Positions 1 to 8,168 of a stretch of 36,040 nucleotides of DNA are shown piece after piece. Under the pieces are notes generated by a model. It was not told the DNA's origin. It saw only the letters and a list, made by a program, of their open reading frames with translations, and did not search any database. Source of the stretch: Chryseobacterium sp. SSA4.19 (lineage in GTDB: Bacteria; Bacteroidota; Bacteroidia; Flavobacteriales; Weeksellaceae); the NCBI RefSeq assembly GCF_022601875.1, contig NZ_JAKVIP010000031.1, forward strand, positions 1-36,040, given 5' to 3'. The translations under genes were made by a program, and so were the position numbers. How positions within the stretch are numbered: position 1 is the first letter of the stretch; each line of letters opens with the position of its first letter.

Positions 1-112
1 ATTAGTCTTTTAAATTGCAATCCAAAATTGCTAATTTTCTCGGAACTTTTTTTTATAAATAAGTTTAAACAACTTCTTAAGAAGAATTATCTTAACTTGT
101 GGTATTTTATGA

Positions 113-144
113 TTTGAGCATAAAATAATTATAAAGTATTTTTA
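113..144 (+). promoter_or_regulatory. Probable promoter of the histidine kinase gene
   Basis: TTTG at 113-116 is followed after 20 bases by TATTTTTA at 137-144, one base from the Bacteroidota -7 consensus TAnnTTTG. It lies just upstream of the start codon at 163. A perfect 12-base palindrome (CTTCTTAAGAAG, 73-84) lies about 30 bases further upstream and might be an operator; that part is only a guess. Confidence 0.5.
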
Positions 145-162
145 CAATTAAATAGTTAAAGG

Positions 163-2016
163 ATGAAAAGCTTTTTAGAGCAAAACGTTTCCCACGAGTC
201 TCTCATTACTTTGTTCAGCCAGGCTCCTGTGGCCGTATCTCTTTTAATAGGAGATGATTTTATTATTCATAATGCAAATCCCCAGATGTTGGGGCTTTGG
301 GGCAGAGATGCTTCTGTAATTGGCAGATCCTTATTTGAGGTATTGCCGGAAATACAGTCTCAGGGTTTTGTAGAGATTTTAAATAATGTCTATAGAAACG
401 GTGAAATTTTTAATGGAAACCGGTGGCCTGTTTTTTTGGATAAATATGGAGTTTCTGAAGAATGTTTCTTTAATTTTATTTATGCGCCCGTATACAATGA
501 CGATAAAAAAATCATAGGGGTAAGCATTGTGGCTACTGAGGTTACTGAACAGGTGATTTCTGAAAGAAAACTTAAAGACAGCGAATACCGTTTTGAAGAC
601 CTTATCAGGAATTCCGATTATTCTATTGCCATTTACCGTACAGAAGATCTCTATGTGGAATTTGCCAATGAGCGCATGCTTAAAACCTGGGGTAAAGACG
701 CTTCCGTTTTAGGAATGAAACTTGAAGCGGCACTTCCAGAATTGGAAGGGCAGCCGTTTATAGGTATTCTGAAGGATATTTTTAAAACCGGGGAAACTTA
801 TGCCGCCAATGAAGATAAAGTTGATCTCATCGTCAATGGAACCCTGCAGACCTTTTACTATAACTTTTCTTACAAACCGTTGAAAAATCAGGACGGTAAA
901 GTATATGCCATTCTTAATATGGCCGTTAATGTGACGGACCTTGTGATGGCAAGAAAAGAAATACAGGAAAGTGAAAACAAGTTACGGGATCTGGCCGATT
1001 CAATGCCACAGTTTGTGTGGACCTGTGATCATAACGGGCAGATTACCTATATGAACAACAGCTGGTATAAATATACAGGCTCTACAGAAAAAGATGACCA
1101 GACCAAGCTGGTAAGAAATATGATGAGGCCCGAGACTGCTGAAAAAGTAGATAAAGTGTGGGAAGAAAGCATAAAGTCAACTACTCCTTTTGTAATGGAA
1201 TATGAGCTTCAGGATCCTCATAACAAAGATAGTTACAGATGGTTTCTGGGAAGAGCCGTGCCAAATTTCGGAGAAAACGGGGAAGTAAAACAATGGACAG
1301 GAACTTTTACGGATATCAATGAATTCAAGCAGCTGGAAACCCAGAAAGATAATTTTCTCGGTATTGCCAGCCATGAACTTAAAACACCGCTTACCAGCCT
1401 TAAATTATATACCCAGTTCATTAAAACAAACCTTGAGAAATCGGGTGATCAAAAAAATGCAGATGTTGTCAAACGGATGGATTACCAGATCGACCGTCTT
1501 ACGGAGCTTATTAATGAACTGCTGGATGTTACGAAAATACAGAAAGGCCAGATGCCCCTGAATGAATCTTATTTTGATTTTGATCAGCTTGTGGATGAAG
1601 TGGTTGAAGAACAGCAGATGACTTCAAGGCATAAAATGATAGTAAGCAAATCCAGCACAGGGACTGTGTTTGCAGACCGGCACCGTATTTCACAGGTGAT
1701 GGCTAACCTGATCAGCAATGCTATTAAATATTCACCGGATGCAGATGAAGTGCATATTTCCACATCTTTGGAAGGAGATCAGGCAAAGTTTTGTGTACGG
1801 GATTTCGGGATTGGTATTCCGGCTGATAAACAGTCAAAAGTTTTTGATCAGTATTACCGGATAAGCGAATCCAAGGAACATACATTTCCAGGACTGGGGC
1901 TTGGCCTTTATATATCATCTGAAATCATAAAAAAGACGGGAGGGAAAATTTCTGTTTCCTCAGTTGAAGGAGAAGGGTCTGATTTTTGCTTCAGAATCCC
2001 AAAGAATAAAAATTAA
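163..2016 (+). CDS. Cytoplasmic PAS-domain sensor histidine kinase
   Basis: This is a 617-residue hybrid-free sensor kinase that should autophosphorylate on histidine and pass the phosphate to a receiver domain. Three PAS-like segments are visible at about residues 12-130, 140-262 and 272-388, the first two similar to each other (both carry LW/TWGxDASVxG and a following LPE). The H-box FLGIASHELKTPL places the phospho-accepting histidine at 404. The N-box (QVMANLISNAIKYS, 511-524), G1 (DFGIGI, 547-552) and G2 (GLGLGLYIS, 577-585) complete the ATPase domain. No signal peptide or membrane span is seen, so it should sense a cytoplasmic cue (redox, ligand or cofactor bound by PAS). The receiver gene starts 8 bases after its stop, so the two are very likely co-transcribed. 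The signal cannot be deduced. Confidence 0.93.
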   Translation: MKSFLEQNVSHESLITLFSQAPVAVSLLIGDDFIIHNANPQMLGLWGRDASVIGRSLFEVLPEIQSQGFVEILNNVYRNGEIFNGNRWPVFLDKYGVSEECFFNFIYAPVYNDDKKIIGVSIVATEVTEQVISERKLKDSEYRFEDLIRNSDYSIAIYRTEDLYVEFANERMLKTWGKDASVLGMKLEAALPELEGQPFIGILKDIFKTGETYAANEDKVDLIVNGTLQTFYYNFSYKPLKNQDGKVYAILNMAVNVTDLVMARKEIQESENKLRDLADSMPQFVWTCDHNGQITYMNNSWYKYTGSTEKDDQTKLVRNMMRPETAEKVDKVWEESIKSTTPFVMEYELQDPHNKDSYRWFLGRAVPNFGENGEVKQWTGTFTDINEFKQLETQKDNFLGIASHELKTPLTSLKLYTQFIKTNLEKSGDQKNADVVKRMDYQIDRLTELINELLDVTKIQKGQMPLNESYFDFDQLVDEVVEEQQMTSRHKMIVSKSSTGTVFADRHRISQVMANLISNAIKYSPDADEVHISTSLEGDQAKFCVRDFGIGIPADKQSKVFDQYYRISESKEHTFPGLGLGLYISSEIIKKTGGKISVSSVEGEGSDFCFRIPKNKN

Positions 2017-2024
2017 AAATTACC

Positions 2025-2393
2025 ATGCCTAGTTCTGCAAAAATAATGGTGGTAGACGATAGCCCTGCAATTGTTGATTCTATTGAGATGATGCTTGATT
2101 TTGAGGGATTTGAAGTTGCTAAATTTTACAAAGGGTCAGAAATGTTCAATGCGCTGGATCCGGAAATCAAGCCGGATGTTATATTGATGGATATGTGGCT
2201 GTCGGGTGAAGACGGGAGAGATTTTTGTAAACTGATTAAAGCAGATGAAAAATTAAAGGATATTCCTGTTCTTATTATGTCCGCAAGCCGTGGGTTGGAG
2301 CAATCTGCCCTGGATGCAGGAGCTAATGAATTTATCGCCAAGCCTTTTGATCTCGGAAACATGGTAGACCGGATCAGGTTTTATATCAAGTAA
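2025..2393 (+). CDS. Single-domain response regulator (receiver only)
   Basis: The 122-residue product is one CheY-like receiver domain with no output domain. The acidic pair D11/D12 (VVDDSP), phospho-acceptor D56 (ILMDMWLSGEDG), the conserved hydroxyl residue in IMSAS (86-88) and K106 in AKPFD are all present, so it should be phosphorylatable. It begins 8 bases after the histidine kinase and is most simply its partner. Without a DNA-binding or enzymatic domain it must act through protein contact or as a phosphorelay intermediate. Its downstream target is not in this window. Confidence 0.93.
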   Translation: MPSSAKIMVVDDSPAIVDSIEMMLDFEGFEVAKFYKGSEMFNALDPEIKPDVILMDMWLSGEDGRDFCKLIKADEKLKDIPVLIMSASRGLEQSALDAGANEFIAKPFDLGNMVDRIRFYIK

Positions 2394-2457
2394 TTCTAAC
2401 TGTTGCTGACAGTATGTCGCCGCTTTTTAATTTAACACTATTTACTTTCTTGCCGGA

Positions 2458-2488
2458 TTTGAATTCTCCATAGAATACACTAATTTTG
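2458..2488 (+). promoter_or_regulatory. Consensus Bacteroidota promoter of the helicase gene
   Basis: TTTG at 2458-2461, a 19-base spacer, then TAATTTTG at 2481-2488 match the Bacteroidota housekeeping promoter exactly. Transcription should start near 2495, only about 13 bases before the start codon at 2508, giving a very short leader. It separates the helicase from the upstream two-component pair. Confidence 0.8.
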
Positions 2489-2507
2489 TATTCCTAATTT
2501 TTGCAGT

Positions 2508-4841
2508 ATGGAGGATTATTTGAAAGGACTGAATGAATCACAATTTGAAGCCGTTACCACTTTACAGGGACCATTAATGGTTCTTGCAGGAGCCGGTTCC
2601 GGAAAAACCCGTGTTCTTACCATGCGTATTGCTCATTTGATCACGAATGGAATTGATCCTTTTAATATTCTGGCGCTTACCTTTACCAATAAGGCGGCGA
2701 AGGAAATGAAGGAACGTATAGCAAAAGTAGTGGGGCAGAGTAATGGCAGAAGCCTCTGGATGGGAACCTTTCACTCGGTATTCGCGAGGATTCTGAGAAG
2801 TGAAGCCCATTATCTGGGATACCCTTCCAATTTTACCATCTATGATCAGCAGGATTCTTTAAATGTCATTAAAAAAGTATTAAAAGACATGAACATTGAT
2901 GCTGACTTATATAAACCTAAAAAAGTTCAGGCAAGAATTTCTACGTACAAGAATAACCTGATCACGGTAAAGGCTTATTACAACAATCCTGAACTTATTG
3001 AAGCGGATGAAAAAGCCAATATGAAATTTATCGGCCAGATTTATCAGAGATATGTAGACCAGTGTTTTAAAAACGGATCGATGGATTTTGATGACTTATT
3101 GCTTAAAACCAATGAACTCCTTACACGCTTTCCGGAAGTGTTGGCCAAATACCAGGACCGTTTCAGGTATATTCTGGTGGATGAGTACCAGGATACGAAT
3201 CATTCCCAGTATTTAATTGTAAAAGCACTGGCCTCGAAATTTGAAAATATCTGTGTGGTAGGAGATGATGCACAATCAATTTACTCGTTCCGTGGAGCCA
3301 ATATTTACAATATTTTAAACTTTAAAAAAGATTATCCGGATGCCGTTACGGTTTCCCTTGAACAGAATTACCGATCAACGCAGAATATTGTCAATGCGGC
3401 CAATGTCGTGATTGCAAAAAACCTTCAGCAGTTCAAGAAAAATGTGTTCAGTGAAAATGAAGAAGGCGAAAAAATTAAAGTATACCGTTCTCTTTCCGAT
3501 GCCGATGAAGCCAATTTCGTGGCAGGGAATATCTGGGAAACCAGGAACCGGGAACAGAGGAGATACAGCGATTTTGCTATTTTATACCGTACCAACTCGC
3601 AGACAAGAGCTTTTGAAGATGCGCTGAGACGTAAGAATATTCCGTATAAGGTATACGGAGGCCTGTCTTTCTATCAGCGGAAAGAAGTGAAAGACCTGAT
3701 TGCTTATCTGCGGCTTCTGGTTAATGAAAATGATTCGGAAGCGCTCATGAGGATTATCAATTATCCTGTCAGAGGGATTGGTGATACCACTCAGAATAAA
3801 CTGATTGTTTTTGCAGATGCTCATAATATTTCCGTTTCAAATGTATTGGACAATCTTCCTTCATATGCTCCGCAATTGGGGCTTAATAACGGGATTTTAA
3901 ATAAGCTGAATGACTTCTGGTCTATGATCAAAGCATTTCAGGTATTGCTGAAAACTGAAACGGCATACAGTGTTGCGATGGAAGTAGCCAAACGCAGCGG
4001 ACTGATTAAGTTTTTAAAAGATGACCAGACTCCGGAAGGGATCTCAAGGGTTGAAAACGTTCAGGAATTAATGAACTCCATGCAGGGATTTATCGAAGAA
4101 CAGATGCAGCTGGAAGACGGAGATCCGAGCTTACCTAATTTCCTTGAGAATATTGCTCTTTCGGCAGACACGCAGAACAAAGAGAGTGAGGAAGAAATGG
4201 TTTCGTTAATGACCATTCACCTCTCAAAAGGTCTAGAATTTCCAGTCGTGCACCTGGTGGGTCTTGAGGAAAATCTTTTTCCGAGTTTTATGAGCTCTGC
4301 CACCCGGGAAGACCTCGAAGAAGAGAGACGTTTATTTTATGTGGCTCTAACCAGAGCTGAAAAGCAGGCCTTTTTCTCATATGCTGTGTCTCGGTTCCAA
4401 TGGGGAAAGATTACCGATGCTGAGCCATCGAGATTTTTAAGTGAAATTGATGATGAATATATTGAATTTGTAAATCCTGCAATTGAAAAACGTTTCATCA
4501 ATAACGCAGGGCTCAAATCGAATATTTTTGATGAGCATCCTTCGGAGCTCAAAGGTTTTAAAAGGGTTGAAAAAAAATCCATTGAACGCAAAGAAGGTTC
4601 AAAGCCTATAGCTGAGCCGAGGAAATTAAAGCCGGTCAGTACAGCTAAAATTATCAATCCGAGCGGTGCTTCATCACAGGATATCGAAGTTGGAGATAAA
4701 GTAAGACACGACCGTTTCGGAATCGGGGAAGTTACATTCCTCGATGGAACTGATCCTCAGAATATCAAGGCCAAAGTGTATTTTCAGCATGAAGGAGAGA
4801 AAAACCTGATCCTGAAATACGCCAAGCTAACCAAGATTTAA
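2508..4841 (+). CDS. UvrD/PcrA-type superfamily 1 DNA helicase
   Basis: A 777-residue 3'-5' DNA helicase of the UvrD/PcrA/Rep group, acting in nucleotide excision and mismatch repair, fork restart and clearing of RecA filaments. The Q-motif (LNESQFEAV, 8-16), Walker A (AGAGSGKT, 27-34), Walker B/motif II (VDEYQDTN), motif III (GDDAQSIYSFRGA), motif IV (LEQNYRST), motif V (MTIHLSKGLEFP) and motif VI (RRLFYVALTRAE) occur in order. The C-terminus has the PcrA-type Tudor-like tail (VGDKVRHDRFGIGEV) preceded by a basic linker. Length is normal for the family. Whether the gene should be called pcrA or uvrD cannot be decided from sequence alone, so no symbol is given. Confidence 0.95.
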   Translation: MEDYLKGLNESQFEAVTTLQGPLMVLAGAGSGKTRVLTMRIAHLITNGIDPFNILALTFTNKAAKEMKERIAKVVGQSNGRSLWMGTFHSVFARILRSEAHYLGYPSNFTIYDQQDSLNVIKKVLKDMNIDADLYKPKKVQARISTYKNNLITVKAYYNNPELIEADEKANMKFIGQIYQRYVDQCFKNGSMDFDDLLLKTNELLTRFPEVLAKYQDRFRYILVDEYQDTNHSQYLIVKALASKFENICVVGDDAQSIYSFRGANIYNILNFKKDYPDAVTVSLEQNYRSTQNIVNAANVVIAKNLQQFKKNVFSENEEGEKIKVYRSLSDADEANFVAGNIWETRNREQRRYSDFAILYRTNSQTRAFEDALRRKNIPYKVYGGLSFYQRKEVKDLIAYLRLLVNENDSEALMRIINYPVRGIGDTTQNKLIVFADAHNISVSNVLDNLPSYAPQLGLNNGILNKLNDFWSMIKAFQVLLKTETAYSVAMEVAKRSGLIKFLKDDQTPEGISRVENVQELMNSMQGFIEEQMQLEDGDPSLPNFLENIALSADTQNKESEEEMVSLMTIHLSKGLEFPVVHLVGLEENLFPSFMSSATREDLEEERRLFYVALTRAEKQAFFSYAVSRFQWGKITDAEPSRFLSEIDDEYIEFVNPAIEKRFINNAGLKSNIFDEHPSELKGFKRVEKKSIERKEGSKPIAEPRKLKPVSTAKIINPSGASSQDIEVGDKVRHDRFGIGEVTFLDGTDPQNIKAKVYFQHEGEKNLILKYAKLTKI

Positions 4842-4858
4842 TAATCAGGGTAAATAAT

Positions 4859-4926
4859 TCCCACAGATCCGGTGATTTTTATAGATTATGTTTAAGATAA
4901 CTATAAATTTTTCAGGATCTGTGGGA
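4859..4926. terminator. Long hairpin downstream of the helicase gene
   Basis: TCCCACAGATCC (4859-4870) is perfectly complementary to GGATCTGTGGGA (4915-4926), and an inner pair (TTTTTATAG / CTATAAATTTTT) extends the stem towards a loop of about 16 bases. It begins 17 bases after the helicase stop codon. A run of four T follows the right arm. Probable terminator or mRNA-stabilising 3' hairpin. Confidence 0.65.
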
Positions 4927-4995
4927 TTTTCATATCATAGAATCATATCCCAAATGAATTTTGAATTGTATCTTTAAACCCTAAAAGTTTTTATT

Positions 4996-5814
4996 ATGAA
5001 AAGGATTCTGGTGTTTTTAATCATTACATTATTTTCAGCTTCGTTTTTTTCCCAGGAATACAATATAGTAAGTAATATTCATTACTATGATGAAAAGGTA
5101 AATAATTCCGATGCTTATATTAATGAAAGATGTATTCTGGATGTTTATGTTCCGAAAAATGTGAAAAATTTCCCGACGGTTATCTGGTTTCACGGCGGCG
5201 GGATCACAGGTGGACAGAAAGAAATTCCGGAAGGGTTAAAAAATAAGGGAATTGCTGTTATTGGTGTTAACTACAGACTTTCGCCAAAAGTAAATGCACC
5301 TAAGTATATTGAAGATGCTGCGGCTGCAACAGCCTGGGTTTTTAAAAATATTAAAAATTACGGAGGCCGTAGAGATATGGTCTTTATATCGGGACATTCT
5401 GCAGGAGGATACCTTGCGATTATGGTAGGTTTAAATAAAATGTATCTGAATCAATATGGTATTGATACCAATACATTAGCGGGGATTATCCCTTTCAGCG
5501 GACAGATGATTTCCCATTTTACGACAAGAAAAGAAAAAGGAATTGATGAGCTGGATGCCAGAATTGATGAAATGGCCCCGCTTCATTTTATAAGAGCCGA
5601 TGCGCCGCCTCTGCTTCTCATTACAGGAGACCGCGAAAAGGAACTTTTGGGCAGATATGAAGAAAATGCTTACATGGCAAGAATGATGAAGCTGAAGGGA
5701 CATAAAGAAACAACTTTATACGAACTGCAGGGCTTTGGCCATGGCGGAATGGCGCAGCCGGCATTTCCTTTATTATTAAATGAAATAAAAAGAGTTGAAA
5801 AACTGAAAAAATAA
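4996..5814 (+). CDS. Exported alpha/beta hydrolase, carboxylesterase/lipase family
   Basis: A 272-residue alpha/beta-fold esterase of the HGGG (hormone-sensitive-lipase/BD-FAE-like) type. Residues 1-19 form a signal peptide (KR, hydrophobic core, SFFSQ), so it should act outside the cytoplasm. The oxyanion-hole motif HGGG is at 66-69, the nucleophile S135 sits in GHSAGG, and D212 (TGDRE) and H249 (GFGHGG) complete a plausible triad. Likely hydrolyses short acyl esters or acetylated carbohydrates; the natural substrate cannot be told. A terminator follows at 5846-5879, so it appears to be a single-gene transcript. A second exported hydrolase of similar type lies at 6739-7761. Confidence 0.88.
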   Translation: MKRILVFLIITLFSASFFSQEYNIVSNIHYYDEKVNNSDAYINERCILDVYVPKNVKNFPTVIWFHGGGITGGQKEIPEGLKNKGIAVIGVNYRLSPKVNAPKYIEDAAAATAWVFKNIKNYGGRRDMVFISGHSAGGYLAIMVGLNKMYLNQYGIDTNTLAGIIPFSGQMISHFTTRKEKGIDELDARIDEMAPLHFIRADAPPLLLITGDREKELLGRYEENAYMARMMKLKGHKETTLYELQGFGHGGMAQPAFPLLLNEIKRVEKLKK

Positions 5815-5845
5815 AGTCGGAGGTAATACAAAATATTCAGGAAAC

Positions 5846-5879
5846 ACTTTGCAGAAATCATTTGGCAAAGTTTTTTTTT
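5846..5879 (+). terminator. Rho-independent terminator after the esterase
   Basis: ACTTTGC (5846-5852) pairs with GCAAAGT (5865-5871) and is followed directly by an unbroken run of T. This is a classic intrinsic terminator about 30 bases past the esterase stop codon. Confidence 0.8.
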
Positions 5880-5910
5880 ATCATTTAATTAAAAAAAACT
5901 TATCCTGAGC

Positions 5911-6678
5911 ATGGGAACGTTTTACAACAATGCAGTATGTGACATTTATATAGGAAAAGGAGCGGGAGCAAAACTGATTCAGGATATTAGGAATGCAAAA
6001 AAAAATGTAAAAATCGTATCGCCATATCTTTCTCCTTCATTAATAAAAGAGCTCATATTCCTTCATTCCAATGGCATTAATATCGAATTGATTACGACGG
6101 ATGAAATTGAAGATTTTTACGGCCATGAAAAAAATATCAATAAGCTTATTATCCAGGAACGGCATATTGACGAAGAAGCAAATGAATCAAGGAACAGTCT
6201 GGTAAGCTTTTCAGGGACTTTGCTTTTCATGATAATCGGACTGACCCTAATTCTGGTTTCCTTGATTTTTTTATTACAAGAACCAAAATTCGGTTTCGGT
6301 TTCATCATGGTTGCCCTGTTGTTTTTTTTAAGAAGCTATTTGGTGGGAGAAATTAAAAAGAAAAAGATCTATCATTATACCTACAGCCAGCTGTTTCCTT
6401 TTAAAGTTTTTGTGTCCCCAAATCATGGGAATTCTTTTAACAGTACTTTTATCCACAGCAAAATCTACGTCATCGACAATGAAATTGCTTATCTGGGATC
6501 TCTGAATTTTACAGGTAAGGGAGTCAAAGAAAATCATGAAACAAGAATAAGAACGACCGATCGCCATGCGGTTGACAAGATTATGGAAGAAGTCGATCAT
6601 TTATTTACAGGTTCAGGCCTTGCGGAAAGAGATGTTCAGTTTTGGGGCGCTCAGCTGTACACAGAACCAGTTAATTAA
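5911..6678 (+). CDS. Phospholipase D-like protein with an internal membrane hairpin
   Basis: A 255-residue protein of the PLD superfamily. One HKD motif is complete: H182, K184 and D189 in IHSKIYVIDN, followed by the usual GSLNFTGKG stretch. The N-terminal part (IRNAKKNVKIVSPYLSPSL, about 25-45) has the look of the first PLD lobe but lacks an HKD motif. Two hydrophobic segments (about 101-122 and 127-146) separate the halves, with a basic KKKK stretch (149-152) after them, so the protein is probably anchored in the inner membrane with the catalytic part cytoplasmic. With a single HKD it would have to dimerise, as Nuc-type endonucleases do. It could be a nuclease or a phosphodiesterase; the substrate is unknown. 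Confidence 0.85.
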   Translation: MGTFYNNAVCDIYIGKGAGAKLIQDIRNAKKNVKIVSPYLSPSLIKELIFLHSNGINIELITTDEIEDFYGHEKNINKLIIQERHIDEEANESRNSLVSFSGTLLFMIIGLTLILVSLIFLLQEPKFGFGFIMVALLFFLRSYLVGEIKKKKIYHYTYSQLFPFKVFVSPNHGNSFNSTFIHSKIYVIDNEIAYLGSLNFTGKGVKENHETRIRTTDRHAVDKIMEEVDHLFTGSGLAERDVQFWGAQLYTEPVN

Positions 6679-6680
6679 AT

Positions 6681-6718
6681 AAGAATCAGGCAGTAATATA
6701 ATTCACTGCCTGATTCTT
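6681..6718. terminator. Bidirectional terminator between convergent genes
   Basis: AAGAATCAGGCAGT (6681-6694) is perfectly complementary to ACTGCCTGATTCTT (6705-6718) with a 10-base loop. It sits between the stop codons of the PLD-like gene (6678) and the convergent hydrolase (6739) and can serve both strands. Confidence 0.8.
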
Positions 6719-6738
6719 GTTTGAAATGCTGAAATGAT

Positions 6739-7761
6739 TTATTTTTTGTGAGAAACGATAAAATTCACCATGTCATCCGTAAGTTGGTTCAGGTATGTTT
6801 TATCAGTTGTCCCGAATCCATGGACGCCATCTTTCACAACAATTAAAGAATGTTCAATATTGGCTTTTTTAAGTTTCCTTGCCAGCCTTTTTGAATGTTT
6901 CAGCGGGGCTACTTTATCTTTGTCTCCATGCAGGATAAAAGTAGGAACTGCATGTTCAGTATCATTGATCGGTGAAACTGTTTTTAAATAATCAATAGCT
7001 TTCCTTTTATCTTCTTTAATATCATACCCGGAAATTCCGAATACGAGTTTTTGCCGGATCTCAACAATAGGTTTAAAGAACAATCCGACAATGGATACTG
7101 GAACCTTACCTAATCGGGTGTGTAAAAGCCTGTTTAAATCAGTAGGCCCGAAATTGCTGACCACATAATTTACCTTTCCGGAATGAGGTGAGAGTTCAGG
7201 ACTTCCGATATATTCGGTATCATCGGAATATGCTGCAAGCAATGATAAATGCGCTCCTGATGAAACACCGAAATAACCAATGTTATTTACATCAAAATTA
7301 TAGGTATCTGCATTTTTCCTGACCCATTTTACAACATCCTTGGTATCCTGGACAGGAAAAGGAAAATGAACGGTTTCACTGACCAATGTATAATCAATAC
7401 TAATGACTGCATAATTGTTTTCAATGAGTTTTAAGATTGTGCTCTCTATGTAAGTATTGGCACGGACGGTTTTATCACCTTTTGCCCAGGCTCCGCCGTG
7501 AACGTATACTACCACCGGAAGCTTTCTTGTTGCTGTGCCTTTCGGCTTGTAAAGATCTAAAAATACAGGGTTTCCTTTCTCATCATTCTTATAAGAAATA
7601 TTTCCAGTGACTGCTGTTTTTTCAGGGAGGATTGTGCTTGGCGGAATTTTAGCTTCATTAATTGGAGGCTGGGAGTAAAATAAGCCGGATAGGCTTAAAA
7701 ATAAAATAAAGAACAGGTTTATAAAAAACCTGTACACTATATTTTGATCGGATAATTTCAT
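6739..7761 (-). CDS. Exported or membrane-anchored alpha/beta hydrolase (esterase)
   Basis: A 340-residue alpha/beta hydrolase with an N-terminal hydrophobic segment (about residues 11-29) ending in FYSQ, consistent with a signal peptide after a short charged stretch. The oxyanion motif HGGAW is at 88-92, the nucleophile S167 in GVSSGAH, D280/D282 in LHGDKDK and H314 in GVHGF, which is a full catalytic triad. It resembles the BD-FAE/esterase family used on acylated small molecules or sugars. Its start lies 23 bases downstream of the DUF3037 gene on the same strand with no visible terminator, so it may be the third gene of the HipA-like kinase operon. A palindromic terminator lies after its stop. 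Confidence 0.87.
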   Translation of the reverse strand: MKLSDQNIVYRFFINLFFILFLSLSGLFYSQPPINEAKIPPSTILPEKTAVTGNISYKNDEKGNPVFLDLYKPKGTATRKLPVVVYVHGGAWAKGDKTVRANTYIESTILKLIENNYAVISIDYTLVSETVHFPFPVQDTKDVVKWVRKNADTYNFDVNNIGYFGVSSGAHLSLLAAYSDDTEYIGSPELSPHSGKVNYVVSNFGPTDLNRLLHTRLGKVPVSIVGLFFKPIVEIRQKLVFGISGYDIKEDKRKAIDYLKTVSPINDTEHAVPTFILHGDKDKVAPLKHSKRLARKLKKANIEHSLIVVKDGVHGFGTTDKTYLNQLTDDMVNFIVSHKK

Positions 7762-7784
7762 AGAATTTTTTGAGGTATTATTTG

Positions 7785-8168
7785 TTATTTCACTAACTCC
7801 TCAAAAAGTTTACCAAAAGTCTTTTCCAGGTCTCCTGATTTTCCGGGATGAGGCCTTGAAGTCTGTATGACCGAACTGCGTACTGCGGTAAGCCATCGGA
7901 AACGGTCAGGAATTTCCATCATCGCAATGGGGCCGCCGTCTTTTGTTCCGTGTGCAATTTTCTGAAAACTTTCCAGATTACGAAGCACATCTTCATAATC
8001 AAGCTTACTGTGCATCAGCCGGAATTTATCCGGACACAGGTAAAATTCGGTCTTAATGAATTTCATTTTTTTAGAAAACATCACCAGACCTATATTGAAA
8101 AACTCTTCTCTTTCAACTTTAGGCACCAGACGGATGACTGCATATTCATAAATGTTATCCTCTTGCAT
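7785..8168 (-). CDS. DUF3037 protein, partner of the HipA-like kinase
   Basis: A 127-residue soluble protein that I recognise as the DUF3037 family: the opening EYAVIRLVPKVEREEFFNIGL and the later RFRWLTAVRSSVIQTSRPHPG are typical of it. No catalytic motif is evident and no function has been assigned to the family to my knowledge. The start overlaps the end of the upstream HipA-like kinase gene by 14 bases, so translation is probably coupled and the two proteins probably work together. Its position behind a HipA-fold kinase invites comparison with a neutralising or targeting partner, but this is inference. Confidence 0.85.
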   Translation of the reverse strand: MQEDNIYEYAVIRLVPKVEREEFFNIGLVMFSKKMKFIKTEFYLCPDKFRLMHSKLDYEDVLRNLESFQKIAHGTKDGGPIAMMEIPDRFRWLTAVRSSVIQTSRPHPGKSGDLEKTFGKLFEELVK

